From Gammaproteobacteria bacterium (lineage in GTDB: Bacteria; Pseudomonadota; Gammaproteobacteria; Competibacterales; Competibacteraceae): DNA of 64,000 nucleotides. The translations under genes and the position numbers were made by a program. Positions within the stretch are counted from its first letter, which is position 1; each line of letters opens with the position of its first letter. The stretch is taken from assembly GCA_024235135.1 (NCBI GenBank), contig JACKMZ010000009.1:62001-126000 (forward strand), in the 5' to 3' direction. Positions 48,230 through 56,829 of this stretch are shown here, piece by piece. Under the pieces are notes generated by a model. That model worked only from the letters and a program-made list of their open reading frames with translations. It was not told the DNA's origin and did not search any database.

Positions 48230-49234
48230 ATGATACCCCCAAAATCGGCCCTGCGTCACAGAGCCGTCTGGCAAAAGGAATTGGCAGAGGCCATAGTCGA
48301 TCCCGCCGAACTGCTTGAAATATTAGGTCTGGATACCGCCATGGCGGCCGCGCGCGCCATGGGCGAGTCGTTCCCGTTGCGTGTGCCGCGCGCGTTCGTC
48401 GCACGCATGAAAAAACACGATCCGACCGATCCCTTGCTGCGGCAAGTTTTGCCCAGCGACGAAGAATCCCGGACGGTATCCGGTTTTTGCGGTGATCCGC
48501 TAGCCGAACAACGGACCATGACGGTTCCTGGGGTACTGCATAAATACCATGGGCGGGTATTGTTGATCGCCACCGGCGCGTGCGGTGTTCACTGCCGGTA
48601 CTGTTTCCGGCGTGAGTTTCCCTACGGGCAGGCCAATGTAGGCGCGGCCGACTGGCGGGCGGCAATGGACTATCTCGCGAAACACCCGGAGGTCAATGAG
48701 GTTATCCTGAGCGGAGGCGATCCGCTGACCCTTTCCAATCACCGACTGGCCAGACTGATCGAGGCCCTGCGCGGGCTTCCCTCGATTCGCCGTTTGCGAA
48801 TTCATAGCCGTCAACCCATTGTGCTGCCGGAACGGATCGATGAAGGTTTGGTGGAACTCCTTAGTGACATTCATTTCCAAACGCTAATGGTAATCCATGC
48901 CAATCATCCGCAGGAAATCGACAATTCCGTGCGCACGGGCTTGAGCCGATTGAACGCGGCGGGCATCACGCTATTCAATCAGGCCGTACTATTACGCGGT
49001 GTGAATGATTCGGCCGATATTCTGGTGGCTTTGAGCGAAACACTGTTTGCGGCCAAAGTCATCCCTTATTATTTACATATGCTGGATAGGGTGCGAGGAA
49101 CGGCGCATTTCGAGGTGTCGGAGCGGCAGGCCTTGGTTCTGATGCAAGAAATTCGTGCGCGTCTGCCGGGTTACCTGGTGCCACGATTGGTCAGGGAACA
49201 ACCCGACGCAACATCGAAAACCTTCATCGGTTGA
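48230..49234 (+). CDS. epmB: EF-P beta-lysylation protein EpmB (lysine 2,3-aminomutase)
   Basis: A 334-residue radical SAM enzyme. The iron-sulfur motif CGVHCRYC (Cys118, 122, 125) is followed by EVILSGGDPLTLSN and the PLP-binding region (YYLHMLDRVRGTAHFEV). Role: converts (S)-alpha-lysine to (R)-beta-lysine for EpmA. ATG 48230 gives the family N-terminus. With efp and epmA it completes the modification path; the hydroxylase EpmC is not in the window. Confidence 0.95.
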   Translation: MIPPKSALRHRAVWQKELAEAIVDPAELLEILGLDTAMAAARAMGESFPLRVPRAFVARMKKHDPTDPLLRQVLPSDEESRTVSGFCGDPLAEQRTMTVPGVLHKYHGRVLLIATGACGVHCRYCFRREFPYGQANVGAADWRAAMDYLAKHPEVNEVILSGGDPLTLSNHRLARLIEALRGLPSIRRLRIHSRQPIVLPERIDEGLVELLSDIHFQTLMVIHANHPQEIDNSVRTGLSRLNAAGITLFNQAVLLRGVNDSADILVALSETLFAAKVIPYYLHMLDRVRGTAHFEVSERQALVLMQEIRARLPGYLVPRLVREQPDATSKTFIG

Positions 49235-49274
49235 CTATGTCATTCTTTTAACGCTAAGAATAATTGGAAACAAT

Positions 49275-51374
49275 GTGGCTGATCATTCTCCCCTAACGCT
49301 ACTGGTCGTGGACCACGCAACGTCTACCGCAGAACAGATGGCATCCATCTTGCGCGACGCTGGTTATGAACTGCAGGAAGAACTCAGTTCCACGCAGGAA
49401 TCCGAACTCAACGACCACATTGAATACAAGCCGGTCAGCTTGATCGTGGTGGGGCAGGGCGAGGGTTTGCCCAGTATCGCGACCTTGCGCCAGCAGTTGG
49501 AAACAGCCGAGAAGGCCATTCCTATTCTGGCCATCGTCGATAACCTGGTGGGGCCGGCTCCTGTAGCGGCTCTGCAGGCCGGGGCCGATAATTGCATCCT
49601 GTTGCAGGAACCCCAGCATTTGATCGCCGTGGTCACCAAGGAATTACAACAGGCTCATCTCTGCCGTCAGGCCCGTTCCCTGAAAACGCGTTTGCAGGAA
49701 GTCGAAGCGCGTTGCGACAATCTTCTGGATCATTCGCGAGAGGCTATCGCCTACATCCACGAAGGGGTCCATGTCAACGCGAATCCAGCCTATCTTGCCC
49801 TGTTCGGCTTCGCCAACAAGGAGGATATCCGGGGGTTACCGCTATTGAATCTCATCCGCCGCGAAGATCATGATCCCTTCAAACGCTTTTTGCGTCAGGT
49901 GACTCGGGCCGGCAGGGGTAAGAAACCGCTGGAGGTTCGCACGCTGACTCATATGGGCCAGGAGTTTACCAGCCGTATCGAATGTACGCCGACCCGTATG
50001 AACGATGAGCCGTGCATGCAGATTCAGGTCGAGGAAGTGCCGGAGCCCGCGGAAGCCGTTAGCCGCCAGATCGAAGAGCGCATCAGGGAGTTCGGCAAGT
50101 ACGAACCGGTTACGGGACTTTACAACCGCAAATACTTTTCGGAGTTTTTGGATGATATCCGGGCGGACCGTGGAGGTGGCGCGGTTCTCTACATCCTGTT
50201 GAGTAGCTACCGTTTCATCAGCGAAGAGGTGGGCTTGGAAGCCGTCGATCTCCTGGTCAGCGAGCTGGCTGGCGTAATCAAGGAATCGTTGACGGAGAAC
50301 GATGTCATAGCCCGTTTTTCGGACGCGGTATTCACGGTTTATACCCAGAGTGTCGTGCGTAAGGAGCTTCAGGAACTGGGTGACAAGCTTCATGCCGCCA
50401 TCAAAAACCATACCTCTCATGCGCATGGCCGCCTGGTCACCACGGGCGCTTGTATCGGCATCTGCCAGGTGCGATCCAGTCATAAGTCGGCCCGGCAAAT
50501 TCTGATCCACGCCGATCGCGCCTGCGAAACCGCGCGTCAGGCCGGTGGGGATCAGGTACGAATTTACAGTCCTTCGACGAGCACCTCGGGTATGGCCTCG
50601 GAAGAAGGGCAACTGCTCCTCAAGTTGAAGGACGCCATCTCCGATCAGCGTTTGGAACTCTCCTTCCAACCCATAGCCAGTTTTCAGGATGGCGCAACCG
50701 AGCGTTACAAAGCGTTCTTGCGTATCTTGGACGAGAATCAAAAAGTATTGGATATGGGTAAATTGCTGCCCCTGGCCGAGAGTCGGGGCTTGATGCGCCC
50801 CTTGGATAAATGGGTCATCGCCCGTGGATTGGAGATTCTGACGCAACGCTACCAGAGTGGTCGCGTGGGAACGGTTATATTCATCAATGTGTCGTCCAAC
50901 TCGGTGGTGGATGAAGGGTTCTTCCCGTGGTTGGGACAAAGCCTCAGCGACACGGGGTTGTCCGGTAGTTCACTCGTGCTGGAGGTCACCGAGGAGGTGG
51001 CTGAGCATTATTTCAAGCAAATGCAGGCGTTCGGACAACGGCTGCATTCATTGCAATGTGGTCTGGCCCTGTCGCACTTTGGCGGCAAGCCGCATTCGCA
51101 GCGGTTATTGCAGCATTTGCGGCCCGATTTCATCAAGCTGGATGGCGTGTTGATTGAACAACTGGCCAAGGGCAAGGAGGAGGAGCCCCGCATAGCGATG
51201 GCCGCCATCACCGAGCAAGCACAGGCCATGCAAACCCAGATTGTCGCGGCCAGCGTCTCCAATGCCGCTCAGATGGCCGGGATTTGGCAATTCGGGGTTA
51301 CGCTGGTGCAGGGCGATATGGTGCAGGAAGCCAGTCCCTACATGGAATTCGATTTCAGTCAGTTCGCGGGATAG
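49275..51374 (+). CDS. FimX-like degenerate GGDEF-EAL c-di-GMP effector
   Basis: A 699-residue cytoplasmic protein starting at GTG 49275. Order: a receiver-like domain (LTLLVVDHATSTAEQM, no clear phosphoacceptor Asp pattern), a PAS domain (about residues 145-250), a GGDEF-type domain and an EAL-type domain. The GGDEF site reads RFSDAVF and the EAL site reads YKAFLRI, so neither cyclase nor phosphodiesterase activity is expected. Length and architecture match FimX, the receptor controlling type IV pilus twitching in Pseudomonas and Xanthomonas. No pilus genes are adjacent. Confidence 0.82.
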   Translation: MADHSPLTLLVVDHATSTAEQMASILRDAGYELQEELSSTQESELNDHIEYKPVSLIVVGQGEGLPSIATLRQQLETAEKAIPILAIVDNLVGPAPVAALQAGADNCILLQEPQHLIAVVTKELQQAHLCRQARSLKTRLQEVEARCDNLLDHSREAIAYIHEGVHVNANPAYLALFGFANKEDIRGLPLLNLIRREDHDPFKRFLRQVTRAGRGKKPLEVRTLTHMGQEFTSRIECTPTRMNDEPCMQIQVEEVPEPAEAVSRQIEERIREFGKYEPVTGLYNRKYFSEFLDDIRADRGGGAVLYILLSSYRFISEEVGLEAVDLLVSELAGVIKESLTENDVIARFSDAVFTVYTQSVVRKELQELGDKLHAAIKNHTSHAHGRLVTTGACIGICQVRSSHKSARQILIHADRACETARQAGGDQVRIYSPSTSTSGMASEEGQLLLKLKDAISDQRLELSFQPIASFQDGATERYKAFLRILDENQKVLDMGKLLPLAESRGLMRPLDKWVIARGLEILTQRYQSGRVGTVIFINVSSNSVVDEGFFPWLGQSLSDTGLSGSSLVLEVTEEVAEHYFKQMQAFGQRLHSLQCGLALSHFGGKPHSQRLLQHLRPDFIKLDGVLIEQLAKGKEEEPRIAMAAITEQAQAMQTQIVAASVSNAAQMAGIWQFGVTLVQGDMVQEASPYMEFDFSQFAG

Positions 51375-51408
51375 TCCACCTGACAGTTCCGTCGCATTTC
51401 TGCCCGGG

Positions 51409-52296
51409 TCATGTATTCGATCGCAGAGCCGCGATGCGTTCCTCCAGGGGGGGATGACTCATGAACAGTCGCTGCAAGCCCGCGCCCAATCCGCCCGTTA
51501 TGCCAAAGGCCGCCATTTCGGAGGGGAGTTGGGAGGGCGCCGCGGTTTGCTGCAGCCGTTGCAGAGCGGCGATCATCTTGGCCCGTCCGGCCAGTTTCGC
51601 ACCGCCCGCATCGGCGCGAAACTCGCGATAGCGACTGAACGCCATCACGATCAGGGTAGCCAGAAAACCGAACAACACTTCGGCTACCATGCTGGTGATC
51701 CAATAACCGATGCCGGGTCCGCGGTATTCTTGATTATTGGGTTGCAGGGCGCGATCCACGACAAATCCAACCACCCGCGCCAGAAAAATTACGAACGTGT
51801 TGACCACGCCCTGCAATAGACTCAGGGTCACCATGTCGCCGTTGGCTACGTGACTGATTTCGTGGCCCAGAACGGCTTCCACTTCGTTGGCGTTCATCTG
51901 CTGCAGCAATCCGGCGCTGACCGCCACCAGGGCATTGTTGCGGTTAGCGCCCGTAGCGAAGGCGTTCGGCGACGGGGAATTGAAGATCGCCACTTCCGGC
52001 ATGCCGATGCCCGCCCGCTCAGCCTGAGCGCGCACGGTGTCGATCAACCATCGCTCGGTCTGATTGCGTGGCTGCTCGATGACCTGGGCTCCGGTGGAAC
52101 GCTTGGCAATCCATTTCGACATCAGCAGAGATATGAAGGCGCCGCCCATGCCGAATATCGCCGCGAAAATCAGCAAGCTGGTGGCATTGAGGCCCGATCC
52201 ACTGATGAACTGTCCAACGCCCAGGACATTGATCACTACGCTGAGCACCACCAGAATGGCCAGATTGGTCAGCAAAAATAAACCGATGCGTTTCAT
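51409..52296 (-). CDS. htpX: Membrane zinc metalloprotease HtpX
   Basis: A 295-residue protease. MKRIGLFLLTNLAILVV is the family N-terminal membrane helix, and ATG 52296 follows GAGGA by 8 bases. The zinc motif HEISHVANGD is intact, with further membrane helices after it (VNTFVIFLARVVGFVV). Role: removes misfolded inner-membrane proteins with FtsH. Leftward, convergent with the FimX-like gene. Confidence 0.95.
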   Translation of the reverse strand: MKRIGLFLLTNLAILVVLSVVINVLGVGQFISGSGLNATSLLIFAAIFGMGGAFISLLMSKWIAKRSTGAQVIEQPRNQTERWLIDTVRAQAERAGIGMPEVAIFNSPSPNAFATGANRNNALVAVSAGLLQQMNANEVEAVLGHEISHVANGDMVTLSLLQGVVNTFVIFLARVVGFVVDRALQPNNQEYRGPGIGYWITSMVAEVLFGFLATLIVMAFSRYREFRADAGGAKLAGRAKMIAALQRLQQTAAPSQLPSEMAAFGITGGLGAGLQRLFMSHPPLEERIAALRSNT

Positions 52297-52351
52297 CAAA
52301 GGTATCCTCATCGCTTGAGCGTATCAATTAATAGGGCCGATCGATGCGATT

Positions 52352-53392
52352 TCAAGGTATCAACCGGCGGGTTATGAACATCGCATCGCCATAGCTGAAA
52401 AATCGGTAACCCGCCGCGACAGCGTGCGCATAAGCCCGCATGGTGTGGTCACGCCCCGCGAACGCGGCTACCAGCATCAACAGCGTGGATTCGGGCAAAT
52501 GAAAATTGGTGATCAGCGCATCCACGCAACGGAACCGATATCCCGGATAGATGAACAGGCGAGTTTCACCGCTCCAGGGTTGGAGTTCGCCATCCGGCTG
52601 GCAGGCGGATTCCAGACAACGCACCGAGGTCGTGCCCACAGCCACCACCCGTCCGCCCCGAGCGCGCGTGGCGCTGACTTGGGCGCAGACGGTCGTGTCA
52701 ACCCGAGCAATTTCCCCATGCATACGGTGTTTTTCCAAGTGTTCGACGCGTACGGGTTGGAAAGTACCGGCACCGACATGCAGAGTCACGAAAGCCTGTT
52801 CCACGCCTTGGGCCGACAATTTGTCCAATAAGGGTCGATCGAAATGCAAGCCGGCGGTAGGCGCCGCCACAGCGCCGGGATGGCGGGCATAAACAGTTTG
52901 GTAACGTTCACCGTCGGCGCGTTCATCGGGCCGTTCGATATACGGGGGCAAGGGTACGTGGCCGTGTTGCTCCAGAATATTGAGCAGCGGTTGCGTGGAC
53001 TCGAAGCAAAGCTCGAACAAATCGTCATGCCGTCCGCGCACGGTAGCCGTTATTTGCTCATCGGCCAGCAGCAGGATGGAGCCTACTTTCGGTGTTTTGC
53101 TGGCGCGCAGTTGTACCCAGGCGCGGTGCTCATCCAACAGGCGTTCTATCAACACCTCGACCCGGCCACCACTGGCCTTGCGTCCAAACAAGCGCGCCGG
53201 AATGACGCGGGTATCGTTGAAGACCAACAGATCGCCGGCTTGTAGCCAGTCCGGCAGATCGCCGAACCGCTGATCATGCAAAATGCCGGTATCGCCGTTT
53301 AGACAAAGCAGGCGACTGCTGCCGCGTTGAGCCGGAGGACGCTGAGCGATCAGCGCCGCCGGGAGGGTGTAGACGAAATCACTTTTGCGCAT
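52352..53392 (-). CDS. queA: S-adenosylmethionine:tRNA ribosyltransferase-isomerase QueA
   Basis: A 346-residue enzyme of normal length. MRKSDFVYTLPAALIAQRP begins the family; LLVFNDTRVIPARLFG, YQTVYARHPGAVAAPTAGLH and ITNFHLPESTLLMLV are conserved. Role: penultimate step of queuosine synthesis on tRNA. The usual partner tgt is not adjacent here; htpX follows instead. Confidence 0.96.
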   Translation of the reverse strand: MRKSDFVYTLPAALIAQRPPAQRGSSRLLCLNGDTGILHDQRFGDLPDWLQAGDLLVFNDTRVIPARLFGRKASGGRVEVLIERLLDEHRAWVQLRASKTPKVGSILLLADEQITATVRGRHDDLFELCFESTQPLLNILEQHGHVPLPPYIERPDERADGERYQTVYARHPGAVAAPTAGLHFDRPLLDKLSAQGVEQAFVTLHVGAGTFQPVRVEHLEKHRMHGEIARVDTTVCAQVSATRARGGRVVAVGTTSVRCLESACQPDGELQPWSGETRLFIYPGYRFRCVDALITNFHLPESTLLMLVAAFAGRDHTMRAYAHAVAAGYRFFSYGDAMFITRRLIP

Positions 53393-53466
53393 AAATCCTG
53401 AAGTAGAGTCTTGCCCCGTGACGGGCAGTTTCTATATTATGCATCCTTTGTGAGTTCAATCCCTTT

Positions 53467-53552
53467 GCCGGGATGGCGGAACGGTAGACGCAGTGGACTC
53501 AAAATCCACCGGGGGCGACCCCGTGAGAGTTCGAGTCTCTCTCCCGGCACCA
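53467..53552 (+). tRNA. tRNA-Leu (CAA)
   Basis: An 86-base class II tRNA. Acceptor GCCGGGA pairs with TCCCGGC, the anticodon stem GTGGA/TCCAC encloses loop CTCAAAA (anticodon CAA), and a long variable arm, T loop TTCGAGT and encoded CCA are present. A single-gene tRNA; no integrase or att repeat is seen after its 3' end. Confidence 0.95.
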
Positions 53553-54064
53553 TGTATTCTTTGCAACCTTCTCTCCCTTGATTTTCCCTCAGATTGCGGG
53601 CGGCATTGGCCTTAAAGGCTGCTTCGTACCATCGTCAGGTAAGGGTCTTCATAGCCGTCTAGTTCGGTGTGTGGCCTGATTCGATCGGCTTGGGTCGAAA
53701 CGATTTTTTCCGATTTGTCCAGGGTGCGTCTGGGCGCCGAGTGGCAGGGTATCCGCCCATCGTCTATACTGCCGGCCAATCCGGCAGCGTGGGTGTTGGC
53801 CGTACAAGCAGGCAATCATTGAGCGGTCAGGACCGTGCTAGGCACGACTGTCTGTGCCTGGGTACGTGTGGTGAAGGTAGCTGATGCCTAAACCTTGGAA
53901 TAGCCGTAATCCGATTATTCGGATTTGCCGGAAGCCGCCGCTAAATCCTGCCTAAATTGGTCATGAATTTTTCCAGGGATGGGAACTCACGCCTCGATCA
54001 CCATGGGGCGCCGGTAATCACGGCCCCGTTGTTTCGAAACCATCGAATTAGTGAGAAAAATACC
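53553..54064. other. 512-base region without a gene, several short hairpins
   Basis: No convincing gene is seen between tRNA-Leu and the acyl-CoA ligase. It contains a run of short perfect hairpins: CTGCCGG/CCGGCAG at 53769-53787, CGTGC/GCACG at 53834-53846 and AATCCGA/TCGGATT at 53908-53925. TATACT at 53765-53770 is a possible -10. It may be a structured leader or small RNA, or simply the long upstream region of the ligase gene. Confidence 0.35.
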
Positions 54065-55708
54065 ATGTCAACCTCTTCCAGCAACCCCTATGACATAGGG
54101 CTGGACAAAAACGCCGCCAATTTCTCTCCGCTTTCGCCACTGACGTTTCTTGAGCGTTCGGCCTTCGTTTATCCCAATCACATCGCTACGGTTCATGGTC
54201 CAGTCAAACGGACGTGGGCCGAAACCTATGCCCGTTGCCGCCAGTTGGCCTCCGCCCTGAACAAGCGGGGCATCGGCTTGGGGGATACGGTGGCGGTGAT
54301 GTTGCCCAACCTCAGCGAAATGTTCGAGACTCACTTCGGCGTGCCCATGTCCGGCGCTGTGCTCAACACACTCAATGTCCGTCTGGATGCGGAAATGATC
54401 GCTTTCATGTTGGGGCATGGAGAAGCCAAGGTGGTGATCACCGACCGCGAGTTTTCGGATACCATTGAACGTGCCCTGAAAATGCTGCCGGTTGAGGGGC
54501 GCCCCTTGATCATCGATGTGGACGATGCCCAGTTCGAAGGTGGAAAATTGCTAGGCGAGATCGACTACGAATCTTTCCTGGCGGAAGGCGATCCAAATTA
54601 CGCTTGGCAAATGCCGGCCGATGAATGGCAAGCCATTTCCCTGAACTATACGTCAGGCACCACGGGCAATCCCAAGGGGGTGGTCTATCATCATCGGGGC
54701 GCCTATCTGAATGCCGTCTGCAATGTGATGTCCTGGGGTATGGGGCTGCATCCGGTGTACTTGTGGACGCTGCCCATGTTCCATTGCAATGGTTGGTGTT
54801 TTCCCTGGAGTATCGCCGCCGCCGCTGGAACCAGCGTCAGCCTGCGCCATGTCCGTAACGACGCCATTTTTGATTCCATCCGCGACAATCAGGTGACCCA
54901 CTTCTGTGGCGCCCCGATCGTTTTGAATACCCTGGTCAACTCCCCACCGGAAATGAAAGCGGGTATCAGCCATCAGGTGAAGGTGATGACGGCAGGCGCT
55001 GCGCCACCCGCCTCCGTGATCGAAGGCATGGAACGCATGGGCTTCGAAGTGACTCATGTCTACGGTCTTACCGAAACCTATGGTCCCTCGGTGCTGTGTG
55101 CCTGGCATGATGAATGGAACGATCTGCCCATTGAGAAAAAGGCCACCCTCAAGTCACGCCAGGGTGTCCGCTACCCCATGCTGGATGGCTTGATGGTCGC
55201 TGATCCGAAAACCTTGGAACCCGCACCCATGGATGGTCAGACCATCGGCGAGATTTTCATGCGCGGAAATCTGGTGATGAAGGGCTATCTGAAAAACCCC
55301 CACGCTACCGAGAAAGAATTCGGTGGCGGGTGGTTCCACTCCGGCGACCTCGCCGTGTGGCATCCGGATGGTTACATCGCTATCAAGGACCGTTCCAAGG
55401 ATATCGTCATTTCCGGTGGCGAGAATATTTCCACCATTGAGGTGGAGGACGTGCTGTATCGCCATCCGGCTGTTATGGAATCGGCGGTTGTGGCGCGTCC
55501 GGACGATAAATGGGGGGAAACGCCCTGCGCCTTCATTACCCTGAAACCGGGCATGGAAAAAACCACCGAACAGGAGATCATCGATTTCTGCCGTAGCCAG
55601 CTAGCCCGTTTCAAGGTTCCCAAGACCGTGGTGTTTGGTGAATTGCCGAAGACTTCCACCGGCAAGATTCAGAAATTCGTGCTGCGGGATAAAGCCAAAC
55701 AGATCTGA
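54065..55708 (+). CDS. Acyl-CoA synthetase (AMP-forming, medium-chain/AlkK-like)
   Basis: A 547-residue ANL-family ligase. ATP-binding P-loop YTSGTTGNPKGVVYHHRG, VYGLTETYGPSV, GWFHSGDLAVWHPDGYIAIK and the hinge KDRSKDIVISGGENIS are intact, and the catalytic Lys is in TSTGKIQKFVLR. It is closest in style to the medium-chain or 3-methylmercaptopropionyl-CoA ligase group (AlkK/DmdB), so the substrate is a short to medium acyl acid. ATG 54065 is chosen for the family N-terminus; the ribosome-binding site is weak. Confidence 0.88.
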   Translation: MSTSSSNPYDIGLDKNAANFSPLSPLTFLERSAFVYPNHIATVHGPVKRTWAETYARCRQLASALNKRGIGLGDTVAVMLPNLSEMFETHFGVPMSGAVLNTLNVRLDAEMIAFMLGHGEAKVVITDREFSDTIERALKMLPVEGRPLIIDVDDAQFEGGKLLGEIDYESFLAEGDPNYAWQMPADEWQAISLNYTSGTTGNPKGVVYHHRGAYLNAVCNVMSWGMGLHPVYLWTLPMFHCNGWCFPWSIAAAAGTSVSLRHVRNDAIFDSIRDNQVTHFCGAPIVLNTLVNSPPEMKAGISHQVKVMTAGAAPPASVIEGMERMGFEVTHVYGLTETYGPSVLCAWHDEWNDLPIEKKATLKSRQGVRYPMLDGLMVADPKTLEPAPMDGQTIGEIFMRGNLVMKGYLKNPHATEKEFGGGWFHSGDLAVWHPDGYIAIKDRSKDIVISGGENISTIEVEDVLYRHPAVMESAVVARPDDKWGETPCAFITLKPGMEKTTEQEIIDFCRSQLARFKVPKTVVFGELPKTSTGKIQKFVLRDKAKQI

Positions 55709-55845
55709 TCCTTGGGGTCGTTGGATCATCGCGGGGGAGGGGGAAGGTTGACGAGCGTGCCAGTCAATCGCCCCCTTCATCGCTTGGCGCTGCAAGGGAT
55801 AGTGATTGCCGCGCAAGGGCGCCGCCAATCGGACGCTGCATTACC

Positions 55846-56274
55846 ATGGCCTACCAAGATGTAGAAACCCTCGTTCTCAACGGTGAGTCCAGCGATGTTT
55901 GGTTGACGCGTGTCGAGCCAATGGACATCGTGGAATATTTGGGACGTACCGAACCCACTCATTATCATCCGGATGTCATCCCCTTGATCTGCCGCTATCC
56001 GTTCGAGGACGAAGAGATCATCACCTTCGTTTGCGAGCGATTCGTCAAGCTGATGATCTATTCCGAGAAATACCTCTATCAATACAAGGATCGCACCGAT
56101 AGCCTGATCTTCATCGCCGGATTTCTCGAAGCGGCTGCCTACACTCCGGCGGTCAGCCAGTTGATATTTCACCGCAATTTGCTACTGAAACAGGGTCGTT
56201 CCGACAACTCGGCGGAAGTATTGGCGTTGAATCACGCGATTGCCCACCTGTACCGCAAAAAGTTTAAAATTTAA
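55846..56274 (+). CDS. Unrecognised 142-residue protein
   Basis: I do not recognise this protein. It is soluble, helical and acidic in the first half (MAYQDVETLVLNGESSD, then a PMDIVEYLGRTEPTHYHPDV stretch), with a conserved-looking central CRYPFEDEEII and a basic C-terminus (LYRKKFKI). Cys residues are few and there is no signal peptide. It sits 137 bases after the acyl-CoA ligase and 91 bases before the CULT-domain gene. Codon use matches its neighbours, so it is likely a real gene. Confidence 0.65.
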   Translation: MAYQDVETLVLNGESSDVWLTRVEPMDIVEYLGRTEPTHYHPDVIPLICRYPFEDEEIITFVCERFVKLMIYSEKYLYQYKDRTDSLIFIAGFLEAAAYTPAVSQLIFHRNLLLKQGRSDNSAEVLALNHAIAHLYRKKFKI

Positions 56275-56365
56275 GGATTCCACTTCGGCGCGGTGGGGCT
56301 CTGCTGTCCACAGGCAAGAGCGGGTGTTCCGCGGGGCGAGCCGTTTTCTGGTGAGGAATCCGACG

Positions 56366-56806
56366 ATGAACAGCTTAGTCTGGGGGGGCGTTGGGCGAGA
56401 CAACTCGCGATGGTGCTTGGATAAGCAAGCCGTCGATCCTGTCCTGCGCAAAATACTCGACAGCGTGGACGAGCCCCATTCTCAACGTCCCCAACGCAGC
56501 CTGCACTGCGTCCCATGCGGGCACAGGATAACTCCCCTCGCAGCCCGTATCAGCGTTAGGGAACGATCTACTCACGAATTCGCCAATCCTCACGGTATCG
56601 CCTACCGGATCGGTTGTTTCCGGGAAGCGCCGGGCGTTGTCCGGGAAGGGACGCCAACCGATTACTGGTCCTGGTTTCCTGGGTACCGCTGGCAAATCGC
56701 TTTGTGCAGGGGTTGCGGTCAGCACCTGGGCTGGAGTTTTGTCAGCGGCACCGAACTATTCTACGGACTGATCCTAAACCGCTTGGTTGAACGCGACGAC
56801 GAGTAG
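56366..56806 (+). CDS. Bacterial cereblon-type CULT-domain protein
   Basis: A 146-residue protein; ATG 56366 follows GAGGA by 8 bases. Residues about 46-142 form a CULT domain: zinc pairs CVPC (Cys48, Cys51) and CRGC (Cys114, Cys117), then SWFPGYRW and HLGWSF. The three cage tryptophans are Trp103, Trp109 and Trp123, spacing 6 and 14, identical to human cereblon Trp380/386/400 and to the single-domain Magnetospirillum protein. Family knowledge: the cage binds uridine and thalidomide-type glutarimides; in human CRBN it recognises C-terminal cyclic imide degrons. The bacterial role is unknown. There is no signal peptide, so it is cytoplasmic. It converges with glnD (23-base gap). Confidence 0.88.
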   Translation: MNSLVWGGVGRDNSRWCLDKQAVDPVLRKILDSVDEPHSQRPQRSLHCVPCGHRITPLAARISVRERSTHEFANPHGIAYRIGCFREAPGVVREGTPTDYWSWFPGYRWQIALCRGCGQHLGWSFVSGTELFYGLILNRLVERDDE

Positions 56807-56829
56807 CCGCGGCGCGTCGGTTTGCCGGT

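Noticed and set aside
53467..54064. Integration site at tRNA-Leu
   Set aside because: No duplicated tRNA 3' end, integrase or phage gene follows.
56240..56365. Longer start for the CULT gene at 56240
   Set aside because: It would overlap the end of the 142-residue gene, and ATG 56366 has a well-spaced ribosome-binding site.
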